Assembly (NCBI RefSeq): GCF_011058255.1
Contig: NZ_JAALFH010000011.1
Coordinates: 62,001-126,000, forward strand
Direction of reading: 5' to 3'
Source: Thioalkalivibrio sp. XN8
Lineage (GTDB): Bacteria > Pseudomonadota > Gammaproteobacteria > Steroidobacterales > XN24
Length of the DNA stretch: 64,000 nucleotides
Shown here: one piece after another, positions 41,007 through 50,166 of the stretch
Numbering within the stretch: position 1 is the first letter of the stretch
Layout of the letters: every line of letters begins with the position of its first letter
The notes under the pieces: model-generated
What the model saw: only the letters and a program-made list of their open reading frames with translations
Database searches by the model: none
What the model was told of the DNA's origin: nothing
Translations under genes and position numbers: made by a program

Positions 41007-41125
41007 CCGCACAGCGCGCTGCACCCCCGAATCCGGCTACTCTAGCGCTGCCCCCTCGGACAGGACCTCTGGTCGCTCCGAGTCGCTCAATGGGGTACCG
41101 TACCGTCCACCACAGGGAGGTGCCG

Positions 41126-42166
41126 ATGAAGTCCCGAGCGATCCTGATCACCAGTCTTGCGCTGGCGCTTCTTAACCACGCCCAGGCAGCCGAGAGCCGG
41201 ATCGGCCCGGAGATGCTGCCCCCGTTTTCCAATGCGCCGACCCTGCTGGAGAATTTCAGCTGTTATTTCGGCCCTTTCGCCAGCTATGACAGCTGGCTGG
41301 CGGGGTTCCAGGACCGCCCGAATTTCGATGTTGAAGGATTTCGGCAACGATTCCCTCAACACGTCATCGAGCAGCGCCAGTCGAGTATTGATTGCCGGGT
41401 TTTCGTCTACGAATCAGACGGCCTCTTGGTTGAGGGCGTCATGCTTAGACCAAGAAGCGATGACACGGAGAACCGCAGATTGCCCGTTGTGGTCTATAAC
41501 CGCGGTGGCAATCCGCGCCGTGGACTGCTCGTCTACGGGCACATTCACTCAAAGATGATGCCGTTGGCGGAGCTGGGCTATATCGTGATCGCCAGTCAAT
41601 ATCGTGGCGCCCGCGCGTGGTCGAGCTCGGTCAGTGCCGTGGCCGAACTGGACCAGTTCGGGGGCGATGATGTTCATGATGTGAAGAACCTCATACCGAT
41701 CATCAACGGCATGCCAGATGCAGACAGCGGCCGTATCGCCATGTACGGCGCCAGCCGTGGCGGGATGATGAGCTACCTCGCCTCGCGTGATATGCCGCAG
41801 CTCAAAGCCCTGATCGTCGAAGCCGGCGTCGCCGACCTTGAAGCAAGTCTGACGCAGCATCCAGAGATGGAGAACGTCTTCGTCAAGTTGATCCCAAATT
41901 ACGCGACCGAGAAGTCTCTCCCGCTAAGGGCGCGTTCAGTGCTGCATTGGCTTGATGAGCTGCCGGGAGACCTGCCGATCCTGCTGCTGCACGGTGATCA
42001 GGATGAGCGGGTTGAGGTCGAGCAATCGCTGTTGCTCGCCAAGGCGCTGGCCGCAGAAGAACAGCCACATCGATTGATTGTGTACCCGGGCGCCGACCAT
42101 GGGTTGCAGCCACACCGCGCCGCAGCGGATGCGGAAATCGCGGCTTGGCTGGAGCAACACCTGTAA
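41126..42166 (+). CDS. Secreted S9-type alpha/beta hydrolase (prolyl-oligopeptidase-like)
   Basis: 346 aa. Signal peptide of about 21 residues (MKSRAILITSLALALLNHAQ, cleavage near Ala21/22). The hydrolase domain has LDQFGGDDVHDVKNLIPII (an S9-family landmark) and the triad Ser210 (GASRGG), Asp293 (GDQDERV) and His325 (GADHGL). The N-terminal 100 residues are family-specific and include C46 and C90, a possible disulfide. Without the beta-propeller this is a compact exported peptidase or esterase; substrate unknown. AGGGAGG lies five bases upstream of the ATG. GC is visibly lower than in neighbours and codon use is relaxed, suggesting recent acquisition. It is followed by repeat copy A. Confidence 0.75.
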   Translation: MKSRAILITSLALALLNHAQAAESRIGPEMLPPFSNAPTLLENFSCYFGPFASYDSWLAGFQDRPNFDVEGFRQRFPQHVIEQRQSSIDCRVFVYESDGLLVEGVMLRPRSDDTENRRLPVVVYNRGGNPRRGLLVYGHIHSKMMPLAELGYIVIASQYRGARAWSSSVSAVAELDQFGGDDVHDVKNLIPIINGMPDADSGRIAMYGASRGGMMSYLASRDMPQLKALIVEAGVADLEASLTQHPEMENVFVKLIPNYATEKSLPLRARSVLHWLDELPGDLPILLLHGDQDERVEVEQSLLLAKALAAEEQPHRLIVYPGADHGLQPHRAAADAEIAAWLEQHL

Positions 42167-42313
42167 TTGGATGGATTGGTTCCTGCCGCCGCCGTGGCCG
42201 GCAGCCCACAGGGCCTCTGGGACTCATCGGCCCAGGTCGCCACGTACCGGGTCCGGCTCGGTGGCGTCCGCGTGCCCGCGCAGCAGCAGTAGTCGCGGTG
42301 CAGCGCCGCGGGG

Positions 42314-42381
42314 TGTCATCCCCTCGCCGAGCGGCATAAGAATTCCAAGTGAGGCGAGGGGATGACAGCTCGCGAGCGCGG
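42314..42381 (+). repeat. covarying hairpin repeat, copy A
   Basis: Perfect 15-bp arms: TGTCATCCCCTCGCC (42314-42328) and GGCGAGGGGATGACA (42353-42367), with a 24-base loop. A 14-base arm precedes the core CGAGCGGCATAAGAATTCC (42328-42346). A trailing CGCGAGCGCGG (42371-42381) is shared with copy B. It lies in the convergent gap between the S9 hydrolase and sspB; nothing else is recognisable in 42167-42448. Confidence 0.82.
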
Positions 42382-42448
42382 TCAGGGGCGACGACAGCGC
42401 AGGGCGCGGACAGGTGAACGCCGACGCGGCCAGAGAGCGATGCCGAGG

Positions 42449-42868
42449 CTACTTGACCACCGACAGCTTCGGCGGCCCCTTCGGCTTGTCGTCGTCCGAC
42501 CCGCCGTCCGGGCCGTCGTTGCCGGGCGGGGGGTCGCCCTCGGAGTCGGTAAAGATCATGCCCTCGCCCGACTCGCGGGCGTAGATGCCGAGCACGGCGC
42601 GGACCGGGATACTGACGGGGAACGGCACGCCGCCGAAGCGCGCGCTGAAATCGACCGTGTCGTCGCCGAGGTGGAGGCCCTGGGTGGCGCTGGCGCCGAT
42701 ATTCAGCACCAGCTTGCCCTCGTGGACGTACTGCGGCGGCACGCGCACGCCCTCGACCGTGGCGTCGACCACGATATGGGGCGTCTCGTCGTTGTCCGAG
42801 ATCCAGTCGACCATCGCCCTGAGCAGGTAGGGCCGGCGCGGCTTGCGCCCCTGGGTGCCGCCGCTCAG
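42449..42868 (-). CDS. sspB: ClpXP specificity-enhancing factor SspB
   Basis: Adaptor that delivers ssrA-tagged proteins to ClpXP (139 aa as drawn). The folded domain (DETPHIVVDA, VPPQYVHEGKLVLNIGASAT, VDFSARFGG, AVLGIYARE) is followed by an acidic flexible linker and the ClpX-binding tail PPKLSVVK. The conserved N-terminal helix RRPYLLRAMVDW lies upstream of the first ATG (42814), and no ATG, GTG or TTG precedes it in frame. The CTG at 42868-42866 overlaps the sspA TGA as CTGA and gives 12 residues before RRPYLL, so I infer a CTG start. It follows sspA. Confidence 0.92.
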   Translation of the reverse strand: MSGGTQGRKPRRPYLLRAMVDWISDNDETPHIVVDATVEGVRVPPQYVHEGKLVLNIGASATQGLHLGDDTVDFSARFGGVPFPVSIPVRAVLGIYARESGEGMIFTDSEGDPPPGNDGPDGGSDDDKPKGPPKLSVVK

Positions 42869-43464
42869 GGGCGCATCTCCCTCTCCAGCTCCGTCAGGCT
42901 GGCGCGGAAGCAGGGGCGGCTGAAGATGGTCTCGGCATACTTGATGATGTGGCGGCCGTGACTCGGCGGCAGGTCAACCTCCCAGCGGGGCAGTCGCCAG
43001 AGGATCGGGGCGATGCTGCAGTCGACCAGCGAGAACTCGTCGCTCATGAAGAAGGGCTTGACCCCGAACAGCTCGCCGCTTGCCAGCAGGCTCTCGCGCA
43101 GGGTCTTGCGGGCCTTGTTGGCGGTGCGCTTGTCGCCGCGCTCCAGGTCGTCGACCAGCGAGTACCAGTCGCGCTCGACGTGGTAGAGCGCAAGGCGGAA
43201 CCGCGCCCGGCTGACGGGATCCACCGGCATCAGCGGCGGGTGCGGGAAGCGCTCATCGAGATACTCGGCAATGATGCGCGAGTCGTAGAGCACCAGGTCC
43301 CGGTCCACCAGCGTCGGCACGCTGTTATAGGGGTTCAGCTCGATCAGGTCCTCGGGAAGACTCGAGGACTCGACGTCCACCACGTCCAGCGTAATGCCTT
43401 TCTCCGCGAGCACGATGCGAACGCGGTGGCTGTGCGGACAGGTGGGATTAGAGAAAAGCGTCAT
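42865..43464 (-). CDS. sspA: Stringent starvation protein A (SspA)
   Basis: RNA-polymerase-associated protein with a glutathione-transferase fold (199 aa). The N-terminal thioredoxin-like domain starts MTLFSNPTCPHSHRVRIVLA and has NPYNSVPTLVDRDLVLYDS; the PHP motif needed for transcription control (RFPHPPLMP) is present. It is downstream of petC with 40 bp between, the common petABC-sspAB arrangement. Confidence 0.95.
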   Translation of the reverse strand: MTLFSNPTCPHSHRVRIVLAEKGITLDVVDVESSSLPEDLIELNPYNSVPTLVDRDLVLYDSRIIAEYLDERFPHPPLMPVDPVSRARFRLALYHVERDWYSLVDDLERGDKRTANKARKTLRESLLASGELFGVKPFFMSDEFSLVDCSIAPILWRLPRWEVDLPPSHGRHIIKYAETIFSRPCFRASLTELEREMRP

Positions 43465-43504
43465 GTTGCCTCGCGTGCGGCCGAAGCCGCTTCCTGACGG
43501 AAGG

Positions 43505-44260
43505 TCATTTCACGTCCTTCCACAGCTCCTTGTAATACAGGTAGGAGAACACGAACAGGACCGCGAGGAACAGCAATACCCAGATCCCGAGCCGCTGTCG
43601 CTCGAGTTGCATCGGCTCGGCGGCCCAGCTGAGGAAAGCCGTGATATCGCGGGCGGCCTGGCTGTACTCCTCCGGGGTCATCGAGCCCGGCTCGGCCAGC
43701 TCAAAGCCTTCGAACACCTCGATACGCTCGCCGCCGGGCCCGGTTTCCTGCCGGTACACGGCTTCCTGCAGCCCCTGCAGCTGCCACAATACGTGGGGCA
43801 TCGAGGTGCCTGGCAGGACCTTGTTGTTGACGCCGGTCAGCCGCGAGCCCGGATCGACGTAGAAGGACTTCAGGAAAGTGTAAATGTAGTCCTCGCCGCG
43901 GGAGCGCGCGATCAGCGTGAGGTCGGGCGGGGCCTGGCCGAACCAGCCCGCGGCATCGCGCTCGGGCATGGCGATGGTGATGGTGTCATGCAGGGAGCCG
44001 CCGGTGAACTGGAGGTTCTCCGCGACCTGCGCCTCGGTCAGCCCGAGGCCCTCGGCCAGGGTGTTGTAGCGCACATACTCCAGGGAGTGGCAGCCGAGGC
44101 AGTAGTTCATGAACAACTGCGCGCCGCGCTGCAGCGAGGGCTGGTTGCCCACGTCCGCACCAGAGTCTTCGAGCGGGAAGCCGGGGCCGGCGGCGACGGC
44201 AAGACCGGGCGCTGCCGCCAGCAGCAGCGCCACCACGAGCATCCGGACAGGCCTAGCCAT
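43505..44260 (-). CDS. petC: Cytochrome c1 of the bc1 complex
   Basis: Haem c subunit of ubiquinol-cytochrome c reductase (251 aa). Signal peptide of about 23 residues; the haem site is CLGCH (C54, C57, H58). A C-terminal membrane anchor (about 222-242) precedes YYKELWKDVK. PHVLWQLQGLQEA and a Met in IAMPERDAAGWFG fit the axial-ligand region. It overlaps petB by eight bases. Confidence 0.96.
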   Translation of the reverse strand: MARPVRMLVVALLLAAAPGLAVAAGPGFPLEDSGADVGNQPSLQRGAQLFMNYCLGCHSLEYVRYNTLAEGLGLTEAQVAENLQFTGGSLHDTITIAMPERDAAGWFGQAPPDLTLIARSRGEDYIYTFLKSFYVDPGSRLTGVNNKVLPGTSMPHVLWQLQGLQEAVYRQETGPGGERIEVFEGFELAEPGSMTPEEYSQAARDITAFLSWAAEPMQLERQRLGIWVLLFLAVLFVFSYLYYKELWKDVK

Positions 44261-45503
44261 GATAGGTCACCCTCGGAGGAGGCGTCTTCGTCTTGTCGAT
44301 CTTCGAGTAGAACGGCATCAGCAGGAAGAACGCGAAATAGATGATGGCGAACACGCGCGCCAGGATCGTGTACAGGCTGGTGGCCGGCTGCAGGCCGAGC
44401 CAGCCCAGCATCACGAAGCTGATGATGAACAGGGTCAGCGCCAGCTTGAACAGCGGCCCCTTGTAGCGGATCGAACGCACCGGGCTGCGATCCAGCCAGG
44501 GCAGCAGGAACAGCATGAACATGGCAGCGCCCATGGCGAGCACCCCGCCCAGCTTGTCCGGCACCGCGCGCAGGATCGCGTAGAAGGGCGTGAAGTACCA
44601 CACCGGGGCAATGTGCTCCGGCGTCTTCAGCGGGTTGGCCGGCTCGAAATTGGCATGCTCGAGGAAGTAGCCGCCCATCTCCGGCGCGAAGAACACGATG
44701 ATCGCGAAGACCATGGCGAACACGACCCAGGCCGGCACGTCCTTCGCCGTGTGGTAGGGGTGGAAGGGGATGCCGTCCAGCGGCCGGCCGTCCGGGCCCT
44801 TCTTTTCCTTGATGTCGACGCCGTCCGGGTTGTTCGAGCCCACTTCGTGCAGGGCCAGGATGTGCGCCACCACCAGGCCGAGCAGCACGATGGGCAGGGC
44901 GATCACGTGCAGCGCGAAAAAGCGGTTCAGCGTGACGTCGGAGATGAAGTAGTCGCCGCGGATGAACTCCACCAGCCCCTCGCCGATGACGGGGATAGCG
45001 CCGAACAGCGACACGATCACCTGGGCGCCCCAGTAGGACATCTGGCCCCAGGGCAGCAGGTAGCCGAAGAAGGCCTCGGCCGACATCACCAGGTAGATGA
45101 GCATGCCGAAGATCCAGACCAGCTCGCGCGGCTTCTGGTAGGAGCCGTACAGCAGGGCGCGGAACATGTGCAGGTACACCACGACGAAGAACATCGAGGC
45201 GCCGGTGGAGTGCATGTAGCGGATCAGCCAGCCCCACTCCACGTCGCGCATGATGTACTCGACCGAGCCGAAGGCCTCGGCCGCCGACGGCTTGTAGCTC
45301 ATCGTCAGGAAGATGCCCGTGACGATCTGGATGATCAGCGCCAGCAGGGCCAGCGAGCCGAACACGTACCACCAGTTGAAGTTCTTCGGCGCGTAATACC
45401 CGGTGACGTGGTCCTCCATGAGCTGGTCCCACGGGAACCGCTTGCGGAACCAGCCGGAGAGACCGCCCCCGGTGGCGCCCTTCTTGTCAGTCGCGGCGCT
45501 CAT
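44253..45503 (-). CDS. petB: Cytochrome b of the bc1 complex
   Basis: Integral di-haem subunit with Qo and Qi quinone sites (416 aa). NWWYVFGSLALL, the helix with HSTGASMFFVVVYLHMFR (haem histidines), WIFGMLIYLVMSAEAFFGYLLPWGQMS, and the Qo motif variant region PEHIAPVWYFTPFYAILRAVP (PEW normally; here P-V-W) are seen. The ATG overlaps the petA stop by one base. Confidence 0.95.
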   Translation of the reverse strand: MSAATDKKGATGGGLSGWFRKRFPWDQLMEDHVTGYYAPKNFNWWYVFGSLALLALIIQIVTGIFLTMSYKPSAAEAFGSVEYIMRDVEWGWLIRYMHSTGASMFFVVVYLHMFRALLYGSYQKPRELVWIFGMLIYLVMSAEAFFGYLLPWGQMSYWGAQVIVSLFGAIPVIGEGLVEFIRGDYFISDVTLNRFFALHVIALPIVLLGLVVAHILALHEVGSNNPDGVDIKEKKGPDGRPLDGIPFHPYHTAKDVPAWVVFAMVFAIIVFFAPEMGGYFLEHANFEPANPLKTPEHIAPVWYFTPFYAILRAVPDKLGGVLAMGAAMFMLFLLPWLDRSPVRSIRYKGPLFKLALTLFIISFVMLGWLGLQPATSLYTILARVFAIIYFAFFLLMPFYSKIDKTKTPPPRVTYHG

Positions 45504-46096
45504 CAGGCTACTCCCTCGTCTTCACCGACCAGGATGGTCGCGTCGTCGACGTACTTGTGCGGCGGCACCACCAGGTTCAGCGGCGCCGGCACGCCGCGCC
45601 ACACGCGCCCGGCCAGGTCGAACTTCGAGCCGTGGCAGGCGCAGAAGAAACCGCCCGGCCAGTCGGCGCCGCCCAGGTCCTCGGCCCCGACGTCGAAGCG
45701 CGGCGAGGGGGAGCAGCCAAGATGCGTGCAGCTGCCGATCACGACGAGCACTTCCGGCCGGATGGACCGCAGGCGCCCGGAGGCGTACTCGGGCTGCTGG
45801 GGCTCCTCCGACATGGGATCGCGGACCATCGGGTCGGCCTGCTCGACGCGCTCGATCATCTCGGGCGTGCGCTTCAGCACCCAGATCGGCTTGCCGCGCC
45901 ATTCCACGCGCATCAGCGCGCCGTCATCGAGCTTGCTGATGTCCACCTCGACCGGGGCGCCGAGCGCCTGGGCACGGGCGCTGGGCTTCCAGGAAGAAAG
46001 GAAAGGCACGGCGACGAAGCCGATGCCTATGGCCGAAGTCACCCCCGTGGCCGCACCGAGAAACCGGCGGCGGCCAAGATCAACACCATCACTCAT
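45503..46096 (-). CDS. petA: Rieske iron-sulfur protein of the bc1 complex
   Basis: 197 aa. A twin-arginine-type N-terminus (LGRRRFLGAATG) leads a single membrane segment. The cluster boxes are C123-T-H125-LG-C128 and C152-A-C154-H155-GS: ligands C123, H125, C152 and H155, with C128-C154 as the stabilising disulfide. First gene of the petABC-sspAB transcript. Confidence 0.96.
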   Translation of the reverse strand: MSDGVDLGRRRFLGAATGVTSAIGIGFVAVPFLSSWKPSARAQALGAPVEVDISKLDDGALMRVEWRGKPIWVLKRTPEMIERVEQADPMVRDPMSEEPQQPEYASGRLRSIRPEVLVVIGSCTHLGCSPSPRFDVGAEDLGGADWPGGFFCACHGSKFDLAGRVWRGVPAPLNLVVPPHKYVDDATILVGEDEGVA

Positions 46097-46188
46097 CCCG
46101 AGTTCACTCCTGGAACGATTCCTGGGGCAAAAGGCCGGCGATACGGGCCGTAGGGACCTCGTTCGCGGGCAGATTGGGCAGTCTCGCG

Positions 46189-46194
46189 ATTATA
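46189..46194 (-). promoter_or_regulatory. -10 box, probable pet operon promoter
   Basis: Minus-strand TATAAT 93 bp upstream of petA in the 213-bp divergent gap to the degS-like gene. No good -35 box seen. Confidence 0.4.
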
Positions 46195-46262
46195 CACACC
46201 GCCTTTTCGTGCTGCCTACCTCCGGACCCGGCGGGAGCGGCGCAGCGCGCCCTGTTCCTGCC

Positions 46263-46268
46263 TATAAT
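46263..46268 (+). promoter_or_regulatory. -10 box, probable degS-like promoter
   Basis: Plus-strand TATAAT 42 bp upstream of the ATG at 46310. The -35 region is GC-rich without a TTGACA-like match. Confidence 0.4.
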
Positions 46269-46309
46269 GGCGCCCCCGGGGCGACCCGCAGAGACCGGAC
46301 CGTGCGCCG

Positions 46310-47374
46310 ATGGGCCAAGCCCGCCACACCGTGAAGTTCCTGTTCCAGTCCGCCGTCGCGGGCCTGGCGGTCGCCTTCGTGGTCGTGTTCCTCTTCCCCG
46401 GCCTGCTGCCCTCCGGCCATCCCCTGCGGGGCGACCAGGCCGGGCCCGGCTCCTTCGCGGCCGCCGTTGCCGCCACTGCCCCGGCCGTGGTCAACCTGGT
46501 CGGGCGGGCAGCCGTGGCGCCCGGCTTCGAGGAGCGCCAGGCCAGCGGCAGCCTCGGCTCGGGCGTGGTGATGAACGGGGACGGCTACGTCATCACCAAC
46601 CACCACGTGATCGCCGGCATGGAAGACCTGAGCGTGGTGCTGGTGGACGGCCGCAGCGCGCCGGCGAGGCTGGTCGGCACCGACCCGGAGACCGACATCG
46701 CCCTGCTCAGGATCGAGCTGCCGGACCTGCCCAGCATCCGGGTTGGCCGCTCGGACCAGCTCGAGGTGGGCGACGTGGTGCTGGCCATCGGCAATCCCTT
46801 CAGCATCGGCCAGACGGTGACCCAGGGGATCGTCAGCGGCACGGGCCGCGGCCAGCTGGGACTGTCCCAGTTCGAGAATTTCATCCAGACCGACGCAGCG
46901 ATCAACGTCGGGAATTCCGGCGGCGCGCTGGTCAACGCCCGCGGCGAGCTGGTCGGCATCAATACGGCGTTCTTCTCGCGCCGGCTCGACTCCGAAGGCA
47001 TCGGTTTCGCCATTCCCATCAATCTCGTGCGGGGCGTGATGAGCGACCTGGTGCAGCACGGCCGGGTCATCCGCGGCTGGCTCGGCGTCGGCACCCAGAC
47101 GCTGACGCCCGACCAGGCGCGGGCGCTCGGCCTGCCCGAGCCCTACGGCATCATCCTGACGACGGTCCAGGCTGGCGGCCCGGCGGCCCGGGCCGGCCTG
47201 CGGCCCAACGACATCATCACGCACGTGAACGGCGAGCCCGTCGTGGTCTGGCAGGACGCCCTGCGCAGCATCGCGGCCATGCCGCCGGGCACCAAGGTCA
47301 CGCTCAGCGGCAACCGGCGCGGGCAGTCCTTCGAGGTCGAGGCGGAGGTCGCCGAGCGCCCGGCCCGCCTCTAG
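46310..47374 (+). CDS. degS: DegS/AlgW-like periplasmic serine protease
   Basis: 354 aa HtrA-family protease with an N-terminal membrane anchor (about 10-32), a trypsin-like domain with triad H99, D129 and S203 (TNHHVI, TDIAL, GNSGG), and a single PDZ domain (about 255-345). One anchor plus one PDZ is the DegS/AlgW plan: a sensor protease that cleaves anti-sigma RseA/MucA when misfolded porins bind the PDZ. No rse genes are in the window, so the role is by architecture only. It is divergent from petA. Confidence 0.88.
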   Translation: MGQARHTVKFLFQSAVAGLAVAFVVVFLFPGLLPSGHPLRGDQAGPGSFAAAVAATAPAVVNLVGRAAVAPGFEERQASGSLGSGVVMNGDGYVITNHHVIAGMEDLSVVLVDGRSAPARLVGTDPETDIALLRIELPDLPSIRVGRSDQLEVGDVVLAIGNPFSIGQTVTQGIVSGTGRGQLGLSQFENFIQTDAAINVGNSGGALVNARGELVGINTAFFSRRLDSEGIGFAIPINLVRGVMSDLVQHGRVIRGWLGVGTQTLTPDQARALGLPEPYGIILTTVQAGGPAARAGLRPNDIITHVNGEPVVVWQDALRSIAAMPPGTKVTLSGNRRGQSFEVEAEVAERPARL

Positions 47375-47420
47375 CCGCGCTGCCGAAGCCCTTGCGCAGC
47401 ACTGCGGTAGCGCCGTGGAA

Positions 47421-47491
47421 TGTCGTCGCCTCACCGAGCGATATCAAGACTTCATTGAGCGAGGGGGGGCGACGGCAGTCCGCGAGCGCGG
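47421..47491 (+). repeat. covarying hairpin repeat, copy B
   Basis: The arm TGTCGTCGCC (47421-47430) pairs with GGCGACGGCA (47468-47477) if one G-U wobble is allowed. The 14-base arm precedes the core CGAGCGATATCAAGACTTC (47435-47453), and CGCGAGCGCGG follows at 47481-47491. It lies between the convergent degS-like and murA genes. Confidence 0.75.
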
Positions 47492-47520
47492 ACGGGGGGC
47501 AGCCGCAGGGCCGCGTCGAA

Positions 47521-48801
<1,281 letters not shown>

Positions 48802-49041
48802 TCAGCGGCCGGCGGCCAGCTCGTCGGGGGTCAGGGTAGTGAGCGCGAGGGCATGGATCTCGCCTCCCATCTTGTCCCCCAGCGTGCGATACACCATCTG
48901 GTGCCGCTGCAGCGGGCGCAGGCCCGCGAATTCCTCCGCCACTACGAGCGCGGTGAAATGCACGTCGTCCTCGGAATGGACCTCGACCCGGGCGGCAGGC
49001 AGCCCGGCCTGGATCATGGCGGCAACTTGTTCTCGGTTCAT
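48802..49041 (-). CDS. ibaG: BolA-family protein IbaG
   Basis: 79 aa BolA-like protein: ARVEVHSEDDVHFTALVVAEEFAGLRPLQRHQMVYRTLG with the family's conserved RHQMVY and C-terminal histidine in EIHALAL. BolA/IbaG proteins partner monothiol glutaredoxins through a shared Fe-S cluster. ATG 49041 is chosen because upstream residues are not conserved. Confidence 0.93.
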   Translation of the reverse strand: MNREQVAAMIQAGLPAARVEVHSEDDVHFTALVVAEEFAGLRPLQRHQMVYRTLGDKMGGEIHALALTTLTPDELAAGR

Positions 49042-49206
49042 GGCGGCTTCCGGTCTGGCGCCGGGCTTTCCCGGCCGGAAAGGCCGAGAGTTTAACGGAA
49101 CCCTGCGGCGGGGGACACGCATCGCGGATATCCGCGCCAGGGAGGGCAGCGTGTATCATGGCCGGCCCGAGCCTGCTGCCCTGCCTCCAGGAGTACGCCG
49201 CCCGCC

Positions 49207-50166
49207 ATGCTGACCTACTCTCTTGCGACGCTCGCCGGCTTCGTCCTGCTGATGTGGGGAGCCGACCGCTTCGTGGTCGGCGCCGCCAGCACCGCGCGCA
49301 ACCTGGGCGTCCCGCCGCTGCTGATCGGCCTCACCCTGGTCGGCATGGCGACCAGCGGCCCGGAAATATTCGTCTCCATCACGGCCGCGCTGGATGCCGA
49401 CCCGGAGCTGGCCGCCGGCAACGCCATCGGCTCCAACATCGCCAACATCGGCCTGGTGCTCGGGGCGACGGCGCTGATCATGCCGATCTCCGTGCGCTCC
49501 ACCACGCTGCGGCGCGAACTGCCGGCGCTGCTGGCCGTGACCCTGGTCCTGACGATGGTGTTCATCAACCTGCGCCTGGGCCGGGTCGAGGGCGTGCTCC
49601 TCCTGGGCACGCTGGTGCTGGTGCTGTACTGGCTGGTGGTGCTCGGCCAGCGCAGCGACGCCGCTGACCCTATCGGTCTCGACTACGCCGCTGAGCTGCC
49701 GGAGGGGCTGCCGATGGCCAAGTCCATCGGCTGGCTGGTGCTCGGCCTGGTCGTGCTGCTCGCGGGCGCCCAGCTGCTGGTCTGGGGGGCGCAGGAGCTG
49801 GCCGTCGCCTTCGGCGTATCCGACCTCGTGATCGGCCTGACCGTCGTCGCCGTCGGCACCAGCCTGCCCGAGCTCGCCGTCTCGGTGATGAGTGCGCTGA
49901 AGGGCGAGCACGACATGGCCATCGGCAACATCATCGGCTCCAACATCTTCAACAGCCTGGCCGTGGTCGGGCTCGCCGCCGTCATCCATCCCGCGACCTT
50001 CGAACCCTCGGTGTTGGCGCTGCATTTGCCCGTGATGATAGGCATGACGCTGGCCCTGTTCCTGATGACCTACAATTTCGCTGGCAACAGCCGCATCCGC
50101 CGGTCCGAAGGCGCCTTGCTGCTGGGCGCGTTCTTCGCCTATCACGGCTATGTGTTACTGGGGTAA
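49207..50166 (+). CDS. yrbG: Calcium/sodium antiporter family protein YrbG
   Basis: CaCA-family cation antiporter (319 aa, about ten membrane segments in two inverted halves). The alpha-2 repeat is canonical (VGTSLPELAVSVMSALKGE...GNIIGSNIFN). The alpha-1 repeat reads GMATSGPEIFVSITAALDAD...GNAIGSNIAN, with the usual G-T-S-L-P-E changed to A-T-S-G-P-E but the key Glu kept. Ion specificity is inferred from family. It leads the kdsD-lpt-rpoN block. Confidence 0.92.
   Translation: MLTYSLATLAGFVLLMWGADRFVVGAASTARNLGVPPLLIGLTLVGMATSGPEIFVSITAALDADPELAAGNAIGSNIANIGLVLGATALIMPISVRSTTLRRELPALLAVTLVLTMVFINLRLGRVEGVLLLGTLVLVLYWLVVLGQRSDAADPIGLDYAAELPEGLPMAKSIGWLVLGLVVLLAGAQLLVWGAQELAVAFGVSDLVIGLTVVAVGTSLPELAVSVMSALKGEHDMAIGNIIGSNIFNSLAVVGLAAVIHPATFEPSVLALHLPVMIGMTLALFLMTYNFAGNSRIRRSEGALLLGAFFAYHGYVLLG

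Noticed and set aside
46585-47094. 169-codon minus-strand frame opposite the degS-like gene
   Set aside because: Shadow frame without recognisable domain; the sense strand has an intact HtrA triad and PDZ domain.
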